From: Guptibacillus hwajinpoensis
GTDB taxonomy: Bacteria; Bacillota; Bacilli; Bacillales; Guptibacillaceae
Reading direction: 5' to 3'
NCBI RefSeq assembly: GCF_020171785.1
Contig: NZ_JAIVAE010000002.1
Location: forward strand, 62,001 to 126,000
DNA length: 64,000 nt
The translations under genes were made by a program, and so were the position numbers. A model generated the notes under the pieces. It was not told where the DNA came from, made no database searches, and saw only the letters and a program-made list of their open reading frames with translations. Below, one piece after another: positions 26,106-35,035 of this stretch. Numbering within the stretch: the first letter of the stretch is position 1; each line of letters begins with the position of its first letter.

Positions 26106-27380
26106 CTAGATGGTGTGTAAGAAAAAATTTATAAAAAAGAGGCTTGCGATAATGTACATCGGTACAGGTACTTCTTTTCCTTTCCCTAAAGCGATTTTTA
26201 GAAATGGGTATGCAATAAAGCCAAATGCAATACCGTCAACAATGCTGTAGGTGAGCGGAATCATGACGATAATTAAAAAGGCAGGAAACCCTTCAGAAAA
26301 ATCTTGTAGGGAAATGTTTTGAATGGATGTAATCATCAGACCACCAATGATGATCAAAACTGGCGCAATCGCCGATTCTGGTATGATTTTGAAAATAGGG
26401 ATAAAGAATAGTGACGTTAAGAACAATAACCCTGTTGTAATAGCAGTGAGTCCTGTTCGACCACCAGCTGAAATTCCTGAAGCACTTTCAACAGTCGATA
26501 CGGTTGGACTCGTACCGAAAAGGCCAGATGATATCGCTGAGATCGCATTTGCTTGATAAGACTTAGTAAACTTCCGCTGATCTGGCAGTAAACCGGTTAA
26601 CAAACCCATATTCTCAAAGACAAGAATCATCGCCATAGAGAACGTGGCGATCCAGAAAGGTAGCATCAGAATGTCATCGAAAGACATCGCAGCAAATACC
26701 GATCCGTAGGATGAGAATGAAAAGCTACTTTGTTGCCCTGTCTCAATTAGTCCGAGTGACCAGGCAAGTGCAGTCCCGGCTAACATACTGATAAGAAAAT
26801 GGCCTTTCACATTTCGAATGAAGAGAATGGCAGCTAAAGCTAGCGTGACAAGAGTTGCAATCACATGAGCGGACCCAAGGTTTCCAAGTGCCACAAATGT
26901 GGAGTCGCTTGAAACGACAATCCCGCCTTTTTGTAAACCGATGAATGTAAGAAATAAGCCAATTCCGACAGTAATCGCTTCTTTTAATGAACGCGGGATT
27001 GCTTTTGAAAGCACACCGGAGAGCGGTGTAAATGCTGTTATCGCAAATAATATCCCTGCAACAAAGACAGAAGCGAGTGCCACCTCCCAGCTTAATCCCA
27101 TTGATTCAACCATTGTATACGTAAAGAACGCATTGACACCCATTCCTGGAACGAGGATAATCGGTGCATTTGCATAAAATCCAATTAACAGGCAGCCGAA
27201 CACTGACGTCAGGACTGTTGCAATCATTCCTGCTTCGAAAGGAATTCCTGCATCAGCAAGGATTGACGCGTTAACCGCTGCAATATAAACAATCGTAAAA
27301 AATGATGTAATGCCTGCAAGAATTTCTTTCTTCAGTGAAGTATCGTGAGCCTGAAAATCAAAATGAATTTTCGTTTTCAC
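26106..27380 (-). CDS. NCS2 AzgA-type purine permease (PbuG/PbuO-like)
   Basis: A 424-aa transporter with about 12-14 TM segments. AzgA hallmarks are the N-terminal KKEILAGITSFFTIVYIAAV with VNASIL, VPGMGVNAFFTYT, SISSGLFGTSPTVSTVESAS-like segment (GTSPTVSTVESASG) and ASGISAGGRTGLTAI. These proteins import hypoxanthine, guanine or adenine with protons. Start GTG with AAGGG upstream. No purine riboswitch is visible in the leader, unlike B. subtilis pbuG. It is divergent from a second NCS2 permease. Confidence 0.88.
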   Translation of the reverse strand: MKTKIHFDFQAHDTSLKKEILAGITSFFTIVYIAAVNASILADAGIPFEAGMIATVLTSVFGCLLIGFYANAPIILVPGMGVNAFFTYTMVESMGLSWEVALASVFVAGILFAITAFTPLSGVLSKAIPRSLKEAITVGIGLFLTFIGLQKGGIVVSSDSTFVALGNLGSAHVIATLVTLALAAILFIRNVKGHFLISMLAGTALAWSLGLIETGQQSSFSFSSYGSVFAAMSFDDILMLPFWIATFSMAMILVFENMGLLTGLLPDQRKFTKSYQANAISAISSGLFGTSPTVSTVESASGISAGGRTGLTAITTGLLFLTSLFFIPIFKIIPESAIAPVLIIIGGLMITSIQNISLQDFSEGFPAFLIIVMIPLTYSIVDGIAFGFIAYPFLKIALGKGKEVPVPMYIIASLFFINFFLHTI

Positions 27381-27478
27381 TTTATTCCCTTCTTACTTGT
27401 GTTTCCCTCTCCCACCCGTGTATTTGAAAAATCAAATCACCAATAAACTAGTATAGCAGAGCAAGGGAGGTTTTTATA

Positions 27479-27538
27479 GTGGAAAAATACGTAATGACCT
27501 TCATGGATCGCTTTGATAAGATGAATACGAGTACATAA
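27479..27538 (+). CDS. Candidate 19-aa leader peptide before the NCS2 permease
   Basis: GTG-start frame MEKYVMTFMDRFDKMNTST with GGGAGG eight bases upstream, ending 28 bp before the permease ATG. The ribosome site is stronger than expected by chance and there is no long frame competing for it. It could be a regulatory upstream peptide or a decayed gene remnant. Confidence 0.3.
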   Translation: MEKYVMTFMDRFDKMNTST

Positions 27539-27565
27539 ATTGTTTAGAAGAAAGAAGGCTTTTAC

Positions 27566-28840
27566 ATGCGTAATACGTTATCTGCCCTTCAGTGGGCGAT
27601 CTTTATGATTGCAGGTTCCATCGTGGCTCCGGTAGCCATTGCAAGCTTATTTCATTTAGATCCTGCTATGGCCGCAGGATTTGTTCAAAGAACGATGTTT
27701 GTTCTAGGGATCGCTGGGATTTTACAGGCGACGCTTGGTCACCGTTTGCCGATTAATGAGGGGCCAGCGGGATTATGGTGGGGGGTTTTTGTTCTTTATG
27801 CAGGGTTAAGCTCCACATTGTTTGGTTCTGAAATAGAGACACTGCAAGCACTTGAGCTAGCGATGATCGCAAGTGGAATTATTTTTATTCTCCTTAGCGC
27901 ATTTGGTTTAGTGGAGAAACTATCCCGTCTGTTCACCCCGGTTGTGACAGGAATTTATCTTCTTCTTCTTGTCGCGCAACTAAGCGGATCCTTTCTTAAT
28001 GGAATGATGGGAGTTGGGTATCTAAAAGAAGGAATCGACCTTCGAATTGCCGGTTTGTCGTTGCTTCTTGTCGCTGTGTCCATCTGGTTTTCGAGATCAA
28101 TGCCAGCAATGATTCAACAATATAGCATCCTTATTATTTTAATTTTTGGATGGGGTGTCTTTGCGGTTCTGGGGTTAGCGAAGCCCGTTGTTCTTCCTGA
28201 AGGAGGAGTGATCCAGCTTCCTGAGATCTTTGCATTTGGTTATCCAGCCTGGGATTCTGGCATGATTATGACCGCAGTACTTGTGACGCTGCTTCTTCTT
28301 ACGAATATGATTGCAAGTATTCGGGTCGTAGAAGAAGTATTATATAAGTTATCAAACACAAAGCCTATGGGCCGATACAGGCAGGCAGGGTTCATTTCTG
28401 GAATCAATCAATTATTAGGAGGGATCTTTTCAGCCGTAGGAAGTGTACCAATCTCAGGTGCTGCAGGTTTTATTTTAACGACAGGATTGAAACGAAAGCT
28501 TCCATTCATTCTAGGAAGTGGATTCATTATCGTCATCAGCTTATTTCCAGCGTTAATGGCGTTTTTTGCAGCTTTACCTGAACCGGTTGGCTATGCTGTT
28601 ATTTTCATTGTTTTCGTGAACATGGTCGGTATTGCGTTTAACGAGTTTAAAAAGGATGAATCTGAGGGAAAACCATTTATAATAGGCATTTCCTTTATGG
28701 TTGGGATTGGTACGATGTTTATCCCGCCGGAAGCTTTTCAACAAGCTCCGCCTATTGCCGCTTCGATTTTGAATAACGGACTCATTCTTGGTTCAATTAC
28801 CGCCATTTTGACAGAGCAGATTCTTTACAAAAAGCACTAA
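27566..28840 (+). CDS. NCS2-family nucleobase permease (YwdJ-like)
   Basis: A 424-aa polytopic NCS2 transporter of the uracil/xanthine branch, distinct from the AzgA type on the opposite strand. Features are LQWAIFMIAGSIVAPVAIAS at the N-terminus, LPINEGPAGLWWG in TM3, and FSAVGSVPISGAAGFILTTG in place of the usual TM8/TM10 motif. It resembles B. subtilis YwdJ, whose substrate is not firmly known. AGAAAGAAGG precedes the ATG. Confidence 0.8.
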   Translation: MRNTLSALQWAIFMIAGSIVAPVAIASLFHLDPAMAAGFVQRTMFVLGIAGILQATLGHRLPINEGPAGLWWGVFVLYAGLSSTLFGSEIETLQALELAMIASGIIFILLSAFGLVEKLSRLFTPVVTGIYLLLLVAQLSGSFLNGMMGVGYLKEGIDLRIAGLSLLLVAVSIWFSRSMPAMIQQYSILIILIFGWGVFAVLGLAKPVVLPEGGVIQLPEIFAFGYPAWDSGMIMTAVLVTLLLLTNMIASIRVVEEVLYKLSNTKPMGRYRQAGFISGINQLLGGIFSAVGSVPISGAAGFILTTGLKRKLPFILGSGFIIVISLFPALMAFFAALPEPVGYAVIFIVFVNMVGIAFNEFKKDESEGKPFIIGISFMVGIGTMFIPPEAFQQAPPIAASILNNGLILGSITAILTEQILYKKH

Positions 28841-28923
28841 AACGACGATTTGTGAGGAAAGTCACAGGACTCGTTCAATTTGAGTGGTAGTATGAAAGTA
28901 GATCAGGAGAGGAGAATGTTGGG

Positions 28924-29358
28924 ATGAAAAAATATCATAAAATCCTTGTCGCATTTGACGGATCTGACTTAAGTGTGAAGGCTTTAAATGAAGCAATTGC
29001 TATGGCAAAAGAAAATGAGGCTTTGGAAATCGATGTTGTAACTGCACTCAATCCTACTGCGCAAATTAGCTCAGCTGTCGTTTATGCCAGTATTTTAAAT
29101 GAACTTAGAAAAGAAGCCGTTGATATGCTTAAAGGCATCCGTGAAAAACTCGACGTTCAGCTACCGAATCATAAAGTGAAAACAATGGTACTTGAAGGGA
29201 ACCCCGGAAACGAAATTGTGAAATACGCTGATGAACACAATCGTGATCTTATTATTATGGGAAGCAGAGGATTAAATGGCTTAAGAGAATGGTTTCTTGG
29301 AAGCGTGAGTCATGCCGTGCTTCAGAGGTCTCATTGTCCCGTCCTTATTATTAAATAA
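28924..29358 (+). CDS. Universal stress protein (UspA family)
   Basis: A 144-aa single USP domain: YHKILVAFDGSDLSVKALNEA with the ATP-binding Asp, and the C-terminal nucleotide motif MGSRGLNGLREWFLGSVSHAV (Gly2-x-Gly9-x-Gly-Ser), which marks the ATP-binding subclass. GGAGAGGAG precedes the ATG. I looked for a SigB promoter and found none convincing. Cytoplasmic; probably acts as a dimer in stress survival. Confidence 0.9.
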   Translation: MKKYHKILVAFDGSDLSVKALNEAIAMAKENEALEIDVVTALNPTAQISSAVVYASILNELRKEAVDMLKGIREKLDVQLPNHKVKTMVLEGNPGNEIVKYADEHNRDLIIMGSRGLNGLREWFLGSVSHAVLQRSHCPVLIIK

Positions 29359-29360
29359 TG

Positions 29361-29394
29361 AAAGCGCCCGGCTTAATTAGCCGGGCACTTTTTT
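29361..29394. terminator. Terminator between usp and rpiA
   Basis: Stem GCCCGGC / GCCGGGC with AAAG/CTTT extensions, between convergent genes; T6 on the plus strand. Confidence 0.88.
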
Positions 29395-30058
29395 AGTTTT
29401 CAACATATGTAATGGTATTTTCTTGGCCGATGATCGCTTTCGTTGCATAACCAATAAATAGTCCATTTTCAACGACTCCAGGAATTTGATTAAGGTGATC
29501 ATGCAGGGTGGTAGGAAAGCAGATTTCATCAAATGAACAATCAACAATATAGTTTCCGTTGTCTGTGATGAAAAGGGAGTCATTTTCTTTGCGAAGGGAA
29601 GCCGTACATCCCATGTTTTTAATCGCATTTAACGTTTTTAAGTAACCAAATTTCGTGATTTCAACAGGAAGGGGGAAGGTTCCCAATTTCTTCACATACT
29701 TACTGGAATCAGCAACGACAATCATGTGCGTTGAATGATAAGCGATGATTTTTTCTCGAAGCAGTGCGCCGCCTCCTCCTTTGATGAGGGTTAAGTCTTC
29801 CGTTAGTTCATCTGCCCCATCAATCGTTAAATCAATGGTAGAAACGTTTTCAAGTGATGAGAGGGGGATGCCTTGTTCCTGTGCAAGCTTTTCTGTACTT
29901 TTAGATGTGGCAACTCCTGTAATGCTCATACCTTCTTTCACCATTCTGGCAATTTCAAGAATCGTCCAATAAACGGTACTTCCTGTTCCAAGACCAACGA
30001 TCATACCGTCTTGAATATAGGATGCTGCTTTTTTACCGGCAAGTTGTTTTTCATTCAC
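29393..30058 (-). CDS. rpiA: Ribose-5-phosphate isomerase A
   Basis: A 221-aa RpiA that interconverts ribose-5-P and ribulose-5-P in the non-oxidative pentose phosphate pathway. Motifs are VGLGTGSTVYW (phosphate loop), LTIDGADELTEDLTLIKGGG (catalytic Asp region), LREKI and FPLPVEITKFGY. Start GTG with GGAGGAG upstream. Most Bacillus use RpiB (YwlF); some also carry RpiA as here. It is divergent from gnd, grouping pentose phosphate functions. Confidence 0.93.
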   Translation of the reverse strand: MNEKQLAGKKAASYIQDGMIVGLGTGSTVYWTILEIARMVKEGMSITGVATSKSTEKLAQEQGIPLSSLENVSTIDLTIDGADELTEDLTLIKGGGGALLREKIIAYHSTHMIVVADSSKYVKKLGTFPLPVEITKFGYLKTLNAIKNMGCTASLRKENDSLFITDNGNYIVDCSFDEICFPTTLHDHLNQIPGVVENGLFIGYATKAIIGQENTITYVEN

Positions 30059-30240
30059 AATCCATTCACTCCTCCATTATTTCAATTGTCTCATTAAGTA
30101 TAATCGTTATAAGGAGTGTTTCCCAATGATGAATTTTGAAAACGCCTTCTTTCCCATAAACAAAGGAGAAGCATAAAAAAAGAATGAATAAAATGAGCAC
30201 GAAATCGCTTCTTTTCATTCTTATTCCTAGTTGCTAATCT
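30059..30240. other. rpiA upstream region with an orphan hairpin
   Basis: A weak rpiA promoter candidate (TTGGGA and TATACT, 18-bp spacer, minus strand) lies near 30098-30128. Farther upstream, AAGAATGAA (30180-30188) and TTCATTCTT (30214-30222) form a stem followed on the minus strand by T7, which looks like a terminator with no gene to terminate. A 17-codon plus-strand frame at 30184 overlaps it and is probably chance. Confidence 0.35.
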
Positions 30241-30269
30241 TTGCACGGTTTCACGGAAAGACGTATAAT
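30241..30269 (+). promoter_or_regulatory. Promoter of gnd
   Basis: TTGCAC and TATAAT with a 17-bp spacer; predicted start near 30276, giving a 120-nt leader. Confidence 0.8.
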
Positions 30270-30274
30270 GCATA

Positions 30275-30309
30275 CTGTCAGGCTGTACGCGTGACTAGCT
30301 TAATGACAG
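30275..30309 (+). promoter_or_regulatory. Leader stem at the gnd transcript 5' end
   Basis: CTGTCA (30275-30280) pairs with TGACAG (30304-30309), with GCT/AGC pairing inside. It sits exactly at the predicted 5' end of the gnd mRNA and could stabilise the transcript or be an operator. Confidence 0.35.
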
Positions 30310-30398
30310 GTGCACATACTAAAACGTGTTAATCCTGTAATCAAATGAGTTCGCGTCAGTGGGTTCATGAAAATAAGAAATGAGCTGGAGGGAATAAG

Positions 30399-31808
30399 AT
30401 GTCAAAACAACAAATTGGTGTAATTGGGTTAGCCGTTATGGGGAAGAACCTTGCGATGAATATCGAAAGCCGCGGCTATTCCGTTTCAGTGTACAATCGC
30501 TCGGAAGAAAAAACGAAAGAGATGATGTCTGAAGTTGAAGGAAGAAACTTTCAGGATACATACAGCATTGAAGAGTTCGTTCAATCACTTGAAACTCCTA
30601 GAAAAATCTTGCTAATGGTTAAAGCAGGTATGCCAACAGATGCAACGATTGATCAGCTTCTTCCACATCTTGATAAAGACGATATTATCATTGACGGCGG
30701 GAATGCGTTCTTTAAAGACACGCAGAAGCGTAGCGAAGATTTGAAAGAAAAAGGTATTCGCTTTATTGGTACTGGCGTATCTGGTGGAGAAGAAGGCGCA
30801 TTGAACGGTCCTTCAATCATGCCTGGTGGCCAACCGGATGCGTTTAGTGAAGTTGAAGATATCTTTAAAGCAATCGCTGCAAACGTTGATGGTGATCCTT
30901 GTACAACTTACATCGGTCCAGACGGAGCTGGTCACTATGTGAAAATGGTGCATAACGGCATTGAATATGGTGACATGCAGTTAATCGGTGAAGCTTATTA
31001 CATGATGAAAAACGTGCTTGGTCTTTCGACTGATGAGCTTCACGAAGTATTTAAAGAATGGAATAAAGGTGAACTTGATAGCTACCTTATTGAAATCACA
31101 GCAGATATCTTTACGAAGAAAGATCCTGAAACAGGCAAAGCGCTTGTTGATGTGATTCTTGATACAGCTGGCCAGAAAGGTACTGGTAAATGGACAAGTC
31201 AGAGTGCGCTAGACCTTGGTGTACCGCTTTCCATCATTACGGAATCTGTATTCTCACGCTTTATTTCAGCAATGAAAGAAGAGCGCGTGAAAGCAAGCAA
31301 GCTTCTTTCAGGACCAAATGTCCCAGCGTTTGATGGTAATAAAGAAGAGCTAATCGAGAAGATTCGTAAAGCCCTCTATATGAGTAAGATCTGTTCGTAT
31401 GCCCAAGGATTTGCTCAAATGCGCTACGCTTCTGATGAGTATGATTGGGATCTAGACTACGGCTCAATTGCGATGATCTTCCGCGGTGGTTGTATTATCC
31501 GTGCAGGTTTCCTACAAAACATTAAAGAAGCATATGATCGTGAGCCTAGCTTAACAAACCTACTTCTCGATCCTTACTTCAAAGAGATCGTTGAATCTTA
31601 CCAGGGCGCTACTCGTGATATCGTATCACTTGCTGTACAGCGCGGAATTCCGGTTCCTGGTCTTGCAAGTGCAATTGCTTATTATGATAGCTATCGTAGC
31701 GAAACTCTTCCAGCAAACCTTCTACAAGCACAACGCGACTACTTTGGTGCTCATACGTATCAGCGCATCGACCGCGAAGGCGTATTCCACACAGAATGGC
31801 TTGATTAA
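30399..31808 (+). CDS. gnd: 6-phosphogluconate dehydrogenase (decarboxylating)
   Basis: A 469-aa enzyme of the oxidative pentose phosphate pathway converting 6-phosphogluconate to ribulose-5-P and CO2 with NADP. N-terminal Rossmann domain with [20 protein letters not shown] and YNRSEEKT (NADP-type after beta2); substrate motifs [34 protein letters not shown] (catalytic Lys/Glu), and the C-terminal FHTEW tail. The 469-aa length matches B. subtilis GndA. GGAGGG precedes the ATG. A 120-bp structured repeat begins 3 bp after its stop. Confidence 0.96.
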   Translation: MSKQQIGVIGLAVMGKNLAMNIESRGYSVSVYNRSEEKTKEMMSEVEGRNFQDTYSIEEFVQSLETPRKILLMVKAGMPTDATIDQLLPHLDKDDIIIDGGNAFFKDTQKRSEDLKEKGIRFIGTGVSGGEEGALNGPSIMPGGQPDAFSEVEDIFKAIAANVDGDPCTTYIGPDGAGHYVKMVHNGIEYGDMQLIGEAYYMMKNVLGLSTDELHEVFKEWNKGELDSYLIEITADIFTKKDPETGKALVDVILDTAGQKGTGKWTSQSALDLGVPLSIITESVFSRFISAMKEERVKASKLLSGPNVPAFDGNKEELIEKIRKALYMSKICSYAQGFAQMRYASDEYDWDLDYGSIAMIFRGGCIIRAGFLQNIKEAYDREPSLTNLLLDPYFKEIVESYQGATRDIVSLAVQRGIPVPGLASAIAYYDSYRSETLPANLLQAQRDYFGAHTYQRIDREGVFHTEWLD

Positions 31809-31810
31809 AA

Positions 31811-31930
31811 GAAAAGCGGAAGTGGGCGTTTAGACACGGCAGGCACTGGAACCCTATAACATGAACACGTTCTTTGTGTTCGAGTTATAGGGTGAAGTGA
31901 CCGAGTGTCTGCCCACTGCAGCTAGATCAA
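31811..31930 (+). repeat. 120-bp covarying palindromic element, copy A
   Basis: Begins 3 bp after the gnd stop with GAAAAGCGGA. Nested stems: AGTGGGC/GCCCACT, AGACAC/GTGTCT, CACT/AGTG, CCCTATAAC/GTTATAGGG and GAACAC/GTGTTC with loop GTTCTTT. The unpaired GGA and TGAA and the closing GCAGCTAG are conserved in the other copies. A truncated second unit (GAAAAGCGGAAGTGGGCGT) follows at 31931-31949. Confidence 0.85.
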
Positions 31931-31985
31931 GAAAAGCGGAAGTGGGCGTATAGTAGTCCAGGTCTTTGAATCTTTAGTTCGCTAA

Positions 31986-32039
31986 ATAAAAAAAACGCTA
32001 CTCACTTCTGTTATGATAGGGAAGTGAGTAGCGTTTTTT
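31986..32039. terminator. Terminator between gnd and the convergent membrane gene
   Basis: A 17-bp stem AAAACGCTACTCACTTC / GAAGTGAGTAGCGTTTT with a 12-nt loop and A/T tracts on both sides. Confidence 0.9.
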
Positions 32040-32043
32040 ATAA

Positions 32044-32616
32044 CTAAGCTTTATGGGTAAAATCATAATAAACTTTTTTTCCGAACTGAACGACTTGAAG
32101 GAAACAACCAATCACAATCACAAAAAAGCTCACGTAAATTAATGACCATTTGATTGATGTAAAGAACGGAGCACACCAGCCGATAAATGAGAGCGTCTGA
32201 GGATAGAAATACATGATGAGAGAAGTTGCAATGTTCTCTAAATAGTCGAAAATAACACCCAATGAAGGAAGCAGACTTATAAACAACCATTTCCCATTCG
32301 TTACAGAGCGATATAATATCGTTAAGGTTGCTATTAAAAAGAACCAGTATACAATAGGCCAGATGAGATCGAAGGTAAAGCGCTCTTTAATATAATAGCT
32401 TCTCCCAGCTTCTCCATAAGCTTCTGCAACCTCATAGAGCTTCTCAGGAGTGTAGAAGAATGAGCCATCAGGGGATTGAGTCGTTTGGGTAACCTCATAA
32501 GATTTGTTTGAGACTTGAGGGAGGACGAAGGTAAGGAAGAGCGCAAAAATAACGACAGAAATGAACCAGATTGTTAGCGTTAGACGAGAACGAAGCTTTA
32601 GAAATAGGGATTTCAT
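32044..32616 (-). CDS. Hypothetical four- to five-helix membrane protein
   Basis: A 190-aa protein with TM segments at about 14-35, 88-106, 115-135, 140-160 and 165-185. An extracytoplasmic loop of about 50 residues (FFYTPEKLYEVAEAYGEAGR) follows TM1. The ATG at 32616 follows GTGGAGG; the GTG-started longer frame begins inside that ribosome site. I do not recognise the family. It is transcribed alone. Confidence 0.65.
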   Translation of the reverse strand: MKSLFLKLRSRLTLTIWFISVVIFALFLTFVLPQVSNKSYEVTQTTQSPDGSFFYTPEKLYEVAEAYGEAGRSYYIKERFTFDLIWPIVYWFFLIATLTILYRSVTNGKWLFISLLPSLGVIFDYLENIATSLIMYFYPQTLSFIGWCAPFFTSIKWSLIYVSFFVIVIGCFLQVVQFGKKVYYDFTHKA

Positions 32617-32663
32617 CTTTACCTCCACTCGTTTTTTGGGATGATCATCTCGAGATAGAATGA

Positions 32664-32685
32664 AAGCCAGGGAAAACCCTGGCTT
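32664..32685 (-). terminator. Terminator of the cyclase-family gene
   Basis: A 9-bp stem AAGCCAGGG / CCCTGGCTT with an AAAA loop; only a short T run follows on the minus strand. Confidence 0.6.
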
Positions 32686-32693
32686 ATGAAATC

Positions 32694-33317
32694 TTACACT
32701 TCTTTTAATCCTTCAAACAATAACACGCGAGCGGGCGATGCATCTGTCCCCTGAAGCTTTAAAGGTGCAGCCACCATGAAGTATTCTCCAGCTGCCACGT
32801 CTTTTAGACGTAAGCCTTCCATGATAATCACATCTTTTTCGAATAAAGAGCGGTGTGTAGGATGTTCTGGTTGGCTACGCTCAATGCCAAGACCATCTAC
32901 ACCAACGCCTCGAATGTTTCGCTCGGCAAGGTAGCGTGCTGCATCTTCACCTACGAAGACGAAGTCAAAATTAAATTCTTCCTCGAAAGAGTTTTGAGAT
33001 TTGAAAAGGATGAAGTCGCCTTCTTGAATGTCTTCAGATTCAATATCCTTATCAGAAATTGCCCCTTTAACATTTGTAACGTCAATTACTTTCGCTTTTC
33101 CAACAAGATCTTCTTGATTAATTGATTCAAACGTTGCTCCATCATTCATCATATGAAGCGGTGCATCTACGTGAGTCCCCGTATGTACATCGAGAGAAAG
33201 GCGAGACTCTGTGACGTGTCCATTTGTCGTCGTGTTGATTTCAGGTTGTTTTTCCTCTTTGTTCTTATAAACGGCCATACCATTAAAAATTGGTGCACTT
33301 ACATCATACATTTTCAT
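32694..33317 (-). CDS. Cyclase-family metal hydrolase (kynurenine formamidase-like)
   Basis: A 207-aa member of the cyclase/KynB family. The metal motif is present as LDVHTGTHVDAPLHMM, followed by the later HPTHRSLF and LRLKDVAAGEYFMVAAPLKL. Length and motifs match bacterial arylformamidases, which hydrolyse N-formylkynurenine, but no other kynurenine-pathway gene is nearby, so the substrate is open. The ATG at 33317 follows AAAGGAAG; the GTG three codons earlier is less likely. Confidence 0.82.
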   Translation of the reverse strand: MKMYDVSAPIFNGMAVYKNKEEKQPEINTTTNGHVTESRLSLDVHTGTHVDAPLHMMNDGATFESINQEDLVGKAKVIDVTNVKGAISDKDIESEDIQEGDFILFKSQNSFEEEFNFDFVFVGEDAARYLAERNIRGVGVDGLGIERSQPEHPTHRSLFEKDVIIMEGLRLKDVAAGEYFMVAAPLKLQGTDASPARVLLFEGLKEV

Positions 33318-33353
33318 AAAAAACACTTCCTTTCAACTAGTAGTGTATATGAT

Positions 33354-33387
33354 AAAGAAAGATACGTGAAGCACGTATCTTTCTTTT
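33354..33387. terminator. Terminator downstream of zwf
   Basis: Palindrome AAAGAAAGATACGTG / CACGTATCTTTCTTT with AAG loop. It lies beyond repeat copy B, so the element is within the zwf 3' untranslated region. Confidence 0.85.
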
Positions 33388-33425
33388 GTCATGATTATTT
33401 AGAATAAACGCTCGTCTTCGCTTTA

Positions 33426-33545
33426 CTGTGCTAGCTGCAGTGGCCAGGGTCTCGATCGCTTCACCACATCAAATGAACACAAAGGGCGTGTTCTTTTGAT
33501 GCGGCTCCAGCGCTTGTCGACCCTAAGCGGCCACTTCCGCTTTAC
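33426..33545 (-). repeat. 120-bp covarying palindromic element, copy B
   Basis: Read on the minus strand it begins inside the zwf stop codon with GTAAAGCGGA. Stems: AGTGGCC/GGCCACT, AGGGTC/GACCCT, GCGCT/AGCG, CGCATCAAA/TTTGATGTG and GAACAC/GTGTTC. The closing GCAGCTAG is kept. Confidence 0.85.
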
Positions 33546-35035
33546 TCTTTTGGTAATGGCCACCAGTGGAGGTTGTCTTTTTCTAGAAGCTCATCTGCCG
33601 CTTTTGGTCCCATTGAACCTGCTGGGTAGTTCGGGAAGTCTTTTTCTTTCTCGTTTGCCCATGTAACGGAAATTGGGTCAATGAACTGCCATGAGAGAGC
33701 AACTTCATCCCAGCGTGCAAAGTTTGTAGCATCACCGCGCATAACGTCGTGAAGGAGACGTTCATATGCTTCTGGTGAGTTCATATTGTTTTCTTGATTA
33801 TTGTTAAAGCTTAACTGGATTGGCGTTGTTTTTCGCATATCTCCTGAATCCTTCGCATTCAAGTGAAGCGTAATGCCTTCTTCAGGTTGAATATGAATCA
33901 CAAGAATGTTCGGTCCTAGTTTACCACTTTCATTTTTATAAAGATTCATTGGTAAGTCTTTAAACTCAATGAGAATCTTAGTAGATTTATTCGTCATGCG
34001 TTTACCAGTTCGAATATAGAATGGCACGCCAGCCCAGCGGAAGTTATCAATCATAAGTTTCGCCGCAACAAAGGTTTCCGTATTGGATTCTTCGTCAACG
34101 TTGTCTTCTTCGCGATATCCTGGCAGCGTTTCGCCATCAACCTCTCCTTCTTTGTATTGACCACGAACGAAGTAATCATTTACTTCTTCTGGTTTAACCG
34201 CTCGAAGGGAGCGAAGCACTTTCACCTTTTCACTACGAATTTCTTCTGTGGAAAGGCTAACAGGTGGTTCCATCGCAAGGAGAGAAACCATTTGTAGAAT
34301 GTGGTTTTGAACCATATCGCGTAGGGCACCGGACTTTTCATAGTATCCTCCGCGTGTTTCAACACCAACCGTTTCACTAGATGTGATTTGGATATTGGAA
34401 ATATGGCGACTGTTCCATAGCGGTTCGAACATAGAGTTGGCGAAACGAATGGCTTCTATGTTTTGGACCATTTCTTTTCCTAAGTAATGATCAATTCGAT
34501 AGACTTCATCTTCAGAGAAAACTTGGCGTATTTCATCATTCAGCTTTTGAGCTGATGGGAAGTTGTGTCCAAAAGGTTTTTCGATAACAAGACGGTTAAA
34601 GCCGTCTCCGTCAGTTAACCCTTCAGAATCCAAATTCAATGCAATTGTTCCAAAGAATTCTGGCGCCATCGCCATATAAAAGATGCGATTTCCTGGAATG
34701 TTGAATTTTTCATCAAGTGATTTAGCTAACTCATTTAATTCTTGATACGATTCTTTCTTTGTTACATCAAAAGGTTGATAGAAGAAGTGGCTGCTAAATT
34801 CTTCATGTTTGTCATCTTTATCCATGCATGCTGTATGTATAACAGAATCATGAACATTTGCACGAAATTCTTCATTAGATAGCTGTCTTCTTGCTACTCC
34901 TACTACAGCGAAATCCTCAGCAAGTACACCTTTGCAATAAAGGTTGTAGAGTGATGGGAATAGCTTGCGTTTAGCAAGATCTCCTGTTGCACCGAATATA
35001 ACGATAACAGAAGCCTGTTTTGATGGTTGATTCAT
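33542..35035 (-). CDS. zwf: Glucose-6-phosphate 1-dehydrogenase
   Basis: A 497-aa G6PD catalysing the NADP-linked first step of the oxidative pentose phosphate pathway. Motifs: IFGATGDLAKRKLFPSLYNL (dinucleotide loop), VIEKPFGHN, RIDHYLGKEMVQNIEAIRFA (catalytic His and substrate Lys) and RTGKRM. GTGAGG precedes the ATG. Together with gnd and rpiA in the same 6 kb it covers much of the pathway. Its stop codon is shared with the start of repeat copy B. Confidence 0.96.
   Translation of the reverse strand: MNQPSKQASVIVIFGATGDLAKRKLFPSLYNLYCKGVLAEDFAVVGVARRQLSNEEFRANVHDSVIHTACMDKDDKHEEFSSHFFYQPFDVTKKESYQELNELAKSLDEKFNIPGNRIFYMAMAPEFFGTIALNLDSEGLTDGDGFNRLVIEKPFGHNFPSAQKLNDEIRQVFSEDEVYRIDHYLGKEMVQNIEAIRFANSMFEPLWNSRHISNIQITSSETVGVETRGGYYEKSGALRDMVQNHILQMVSLLAMEPPVSLSTEEIRSEKVKVLRSLRAVKPEEVNDYFVRGQYKEGEVDGETLPGYREEDNVDEESNTETFVAAKLMIDNFRWAGVPFYIRTGKRMTNKSTKILIEFKDLPMNLYKNESGKLGPNILVIHIQPEEGITLHLNAKDSGDMRKTTPIQLSFNNNQENNMNSPEAYERLLHDVMRGDATNFARWDEVALSWQFIDPISVTWANEKEKDFPNYPAGSMGPKAADELLEKDNLHWWPLPKE

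Noticed and set aside
26100-27565. Purine riboswitch in front of the permease genes
   Set aside because: No purine riboswitch core or P1 stem was found in either leader between 27381 and 27565.
28841-28923. SigB promoter in front of the usp gene at 28924
   Set aside because: GTTCAA and GGTAGT have a spacing of only 7 bp; no valid promoter pair was seen.
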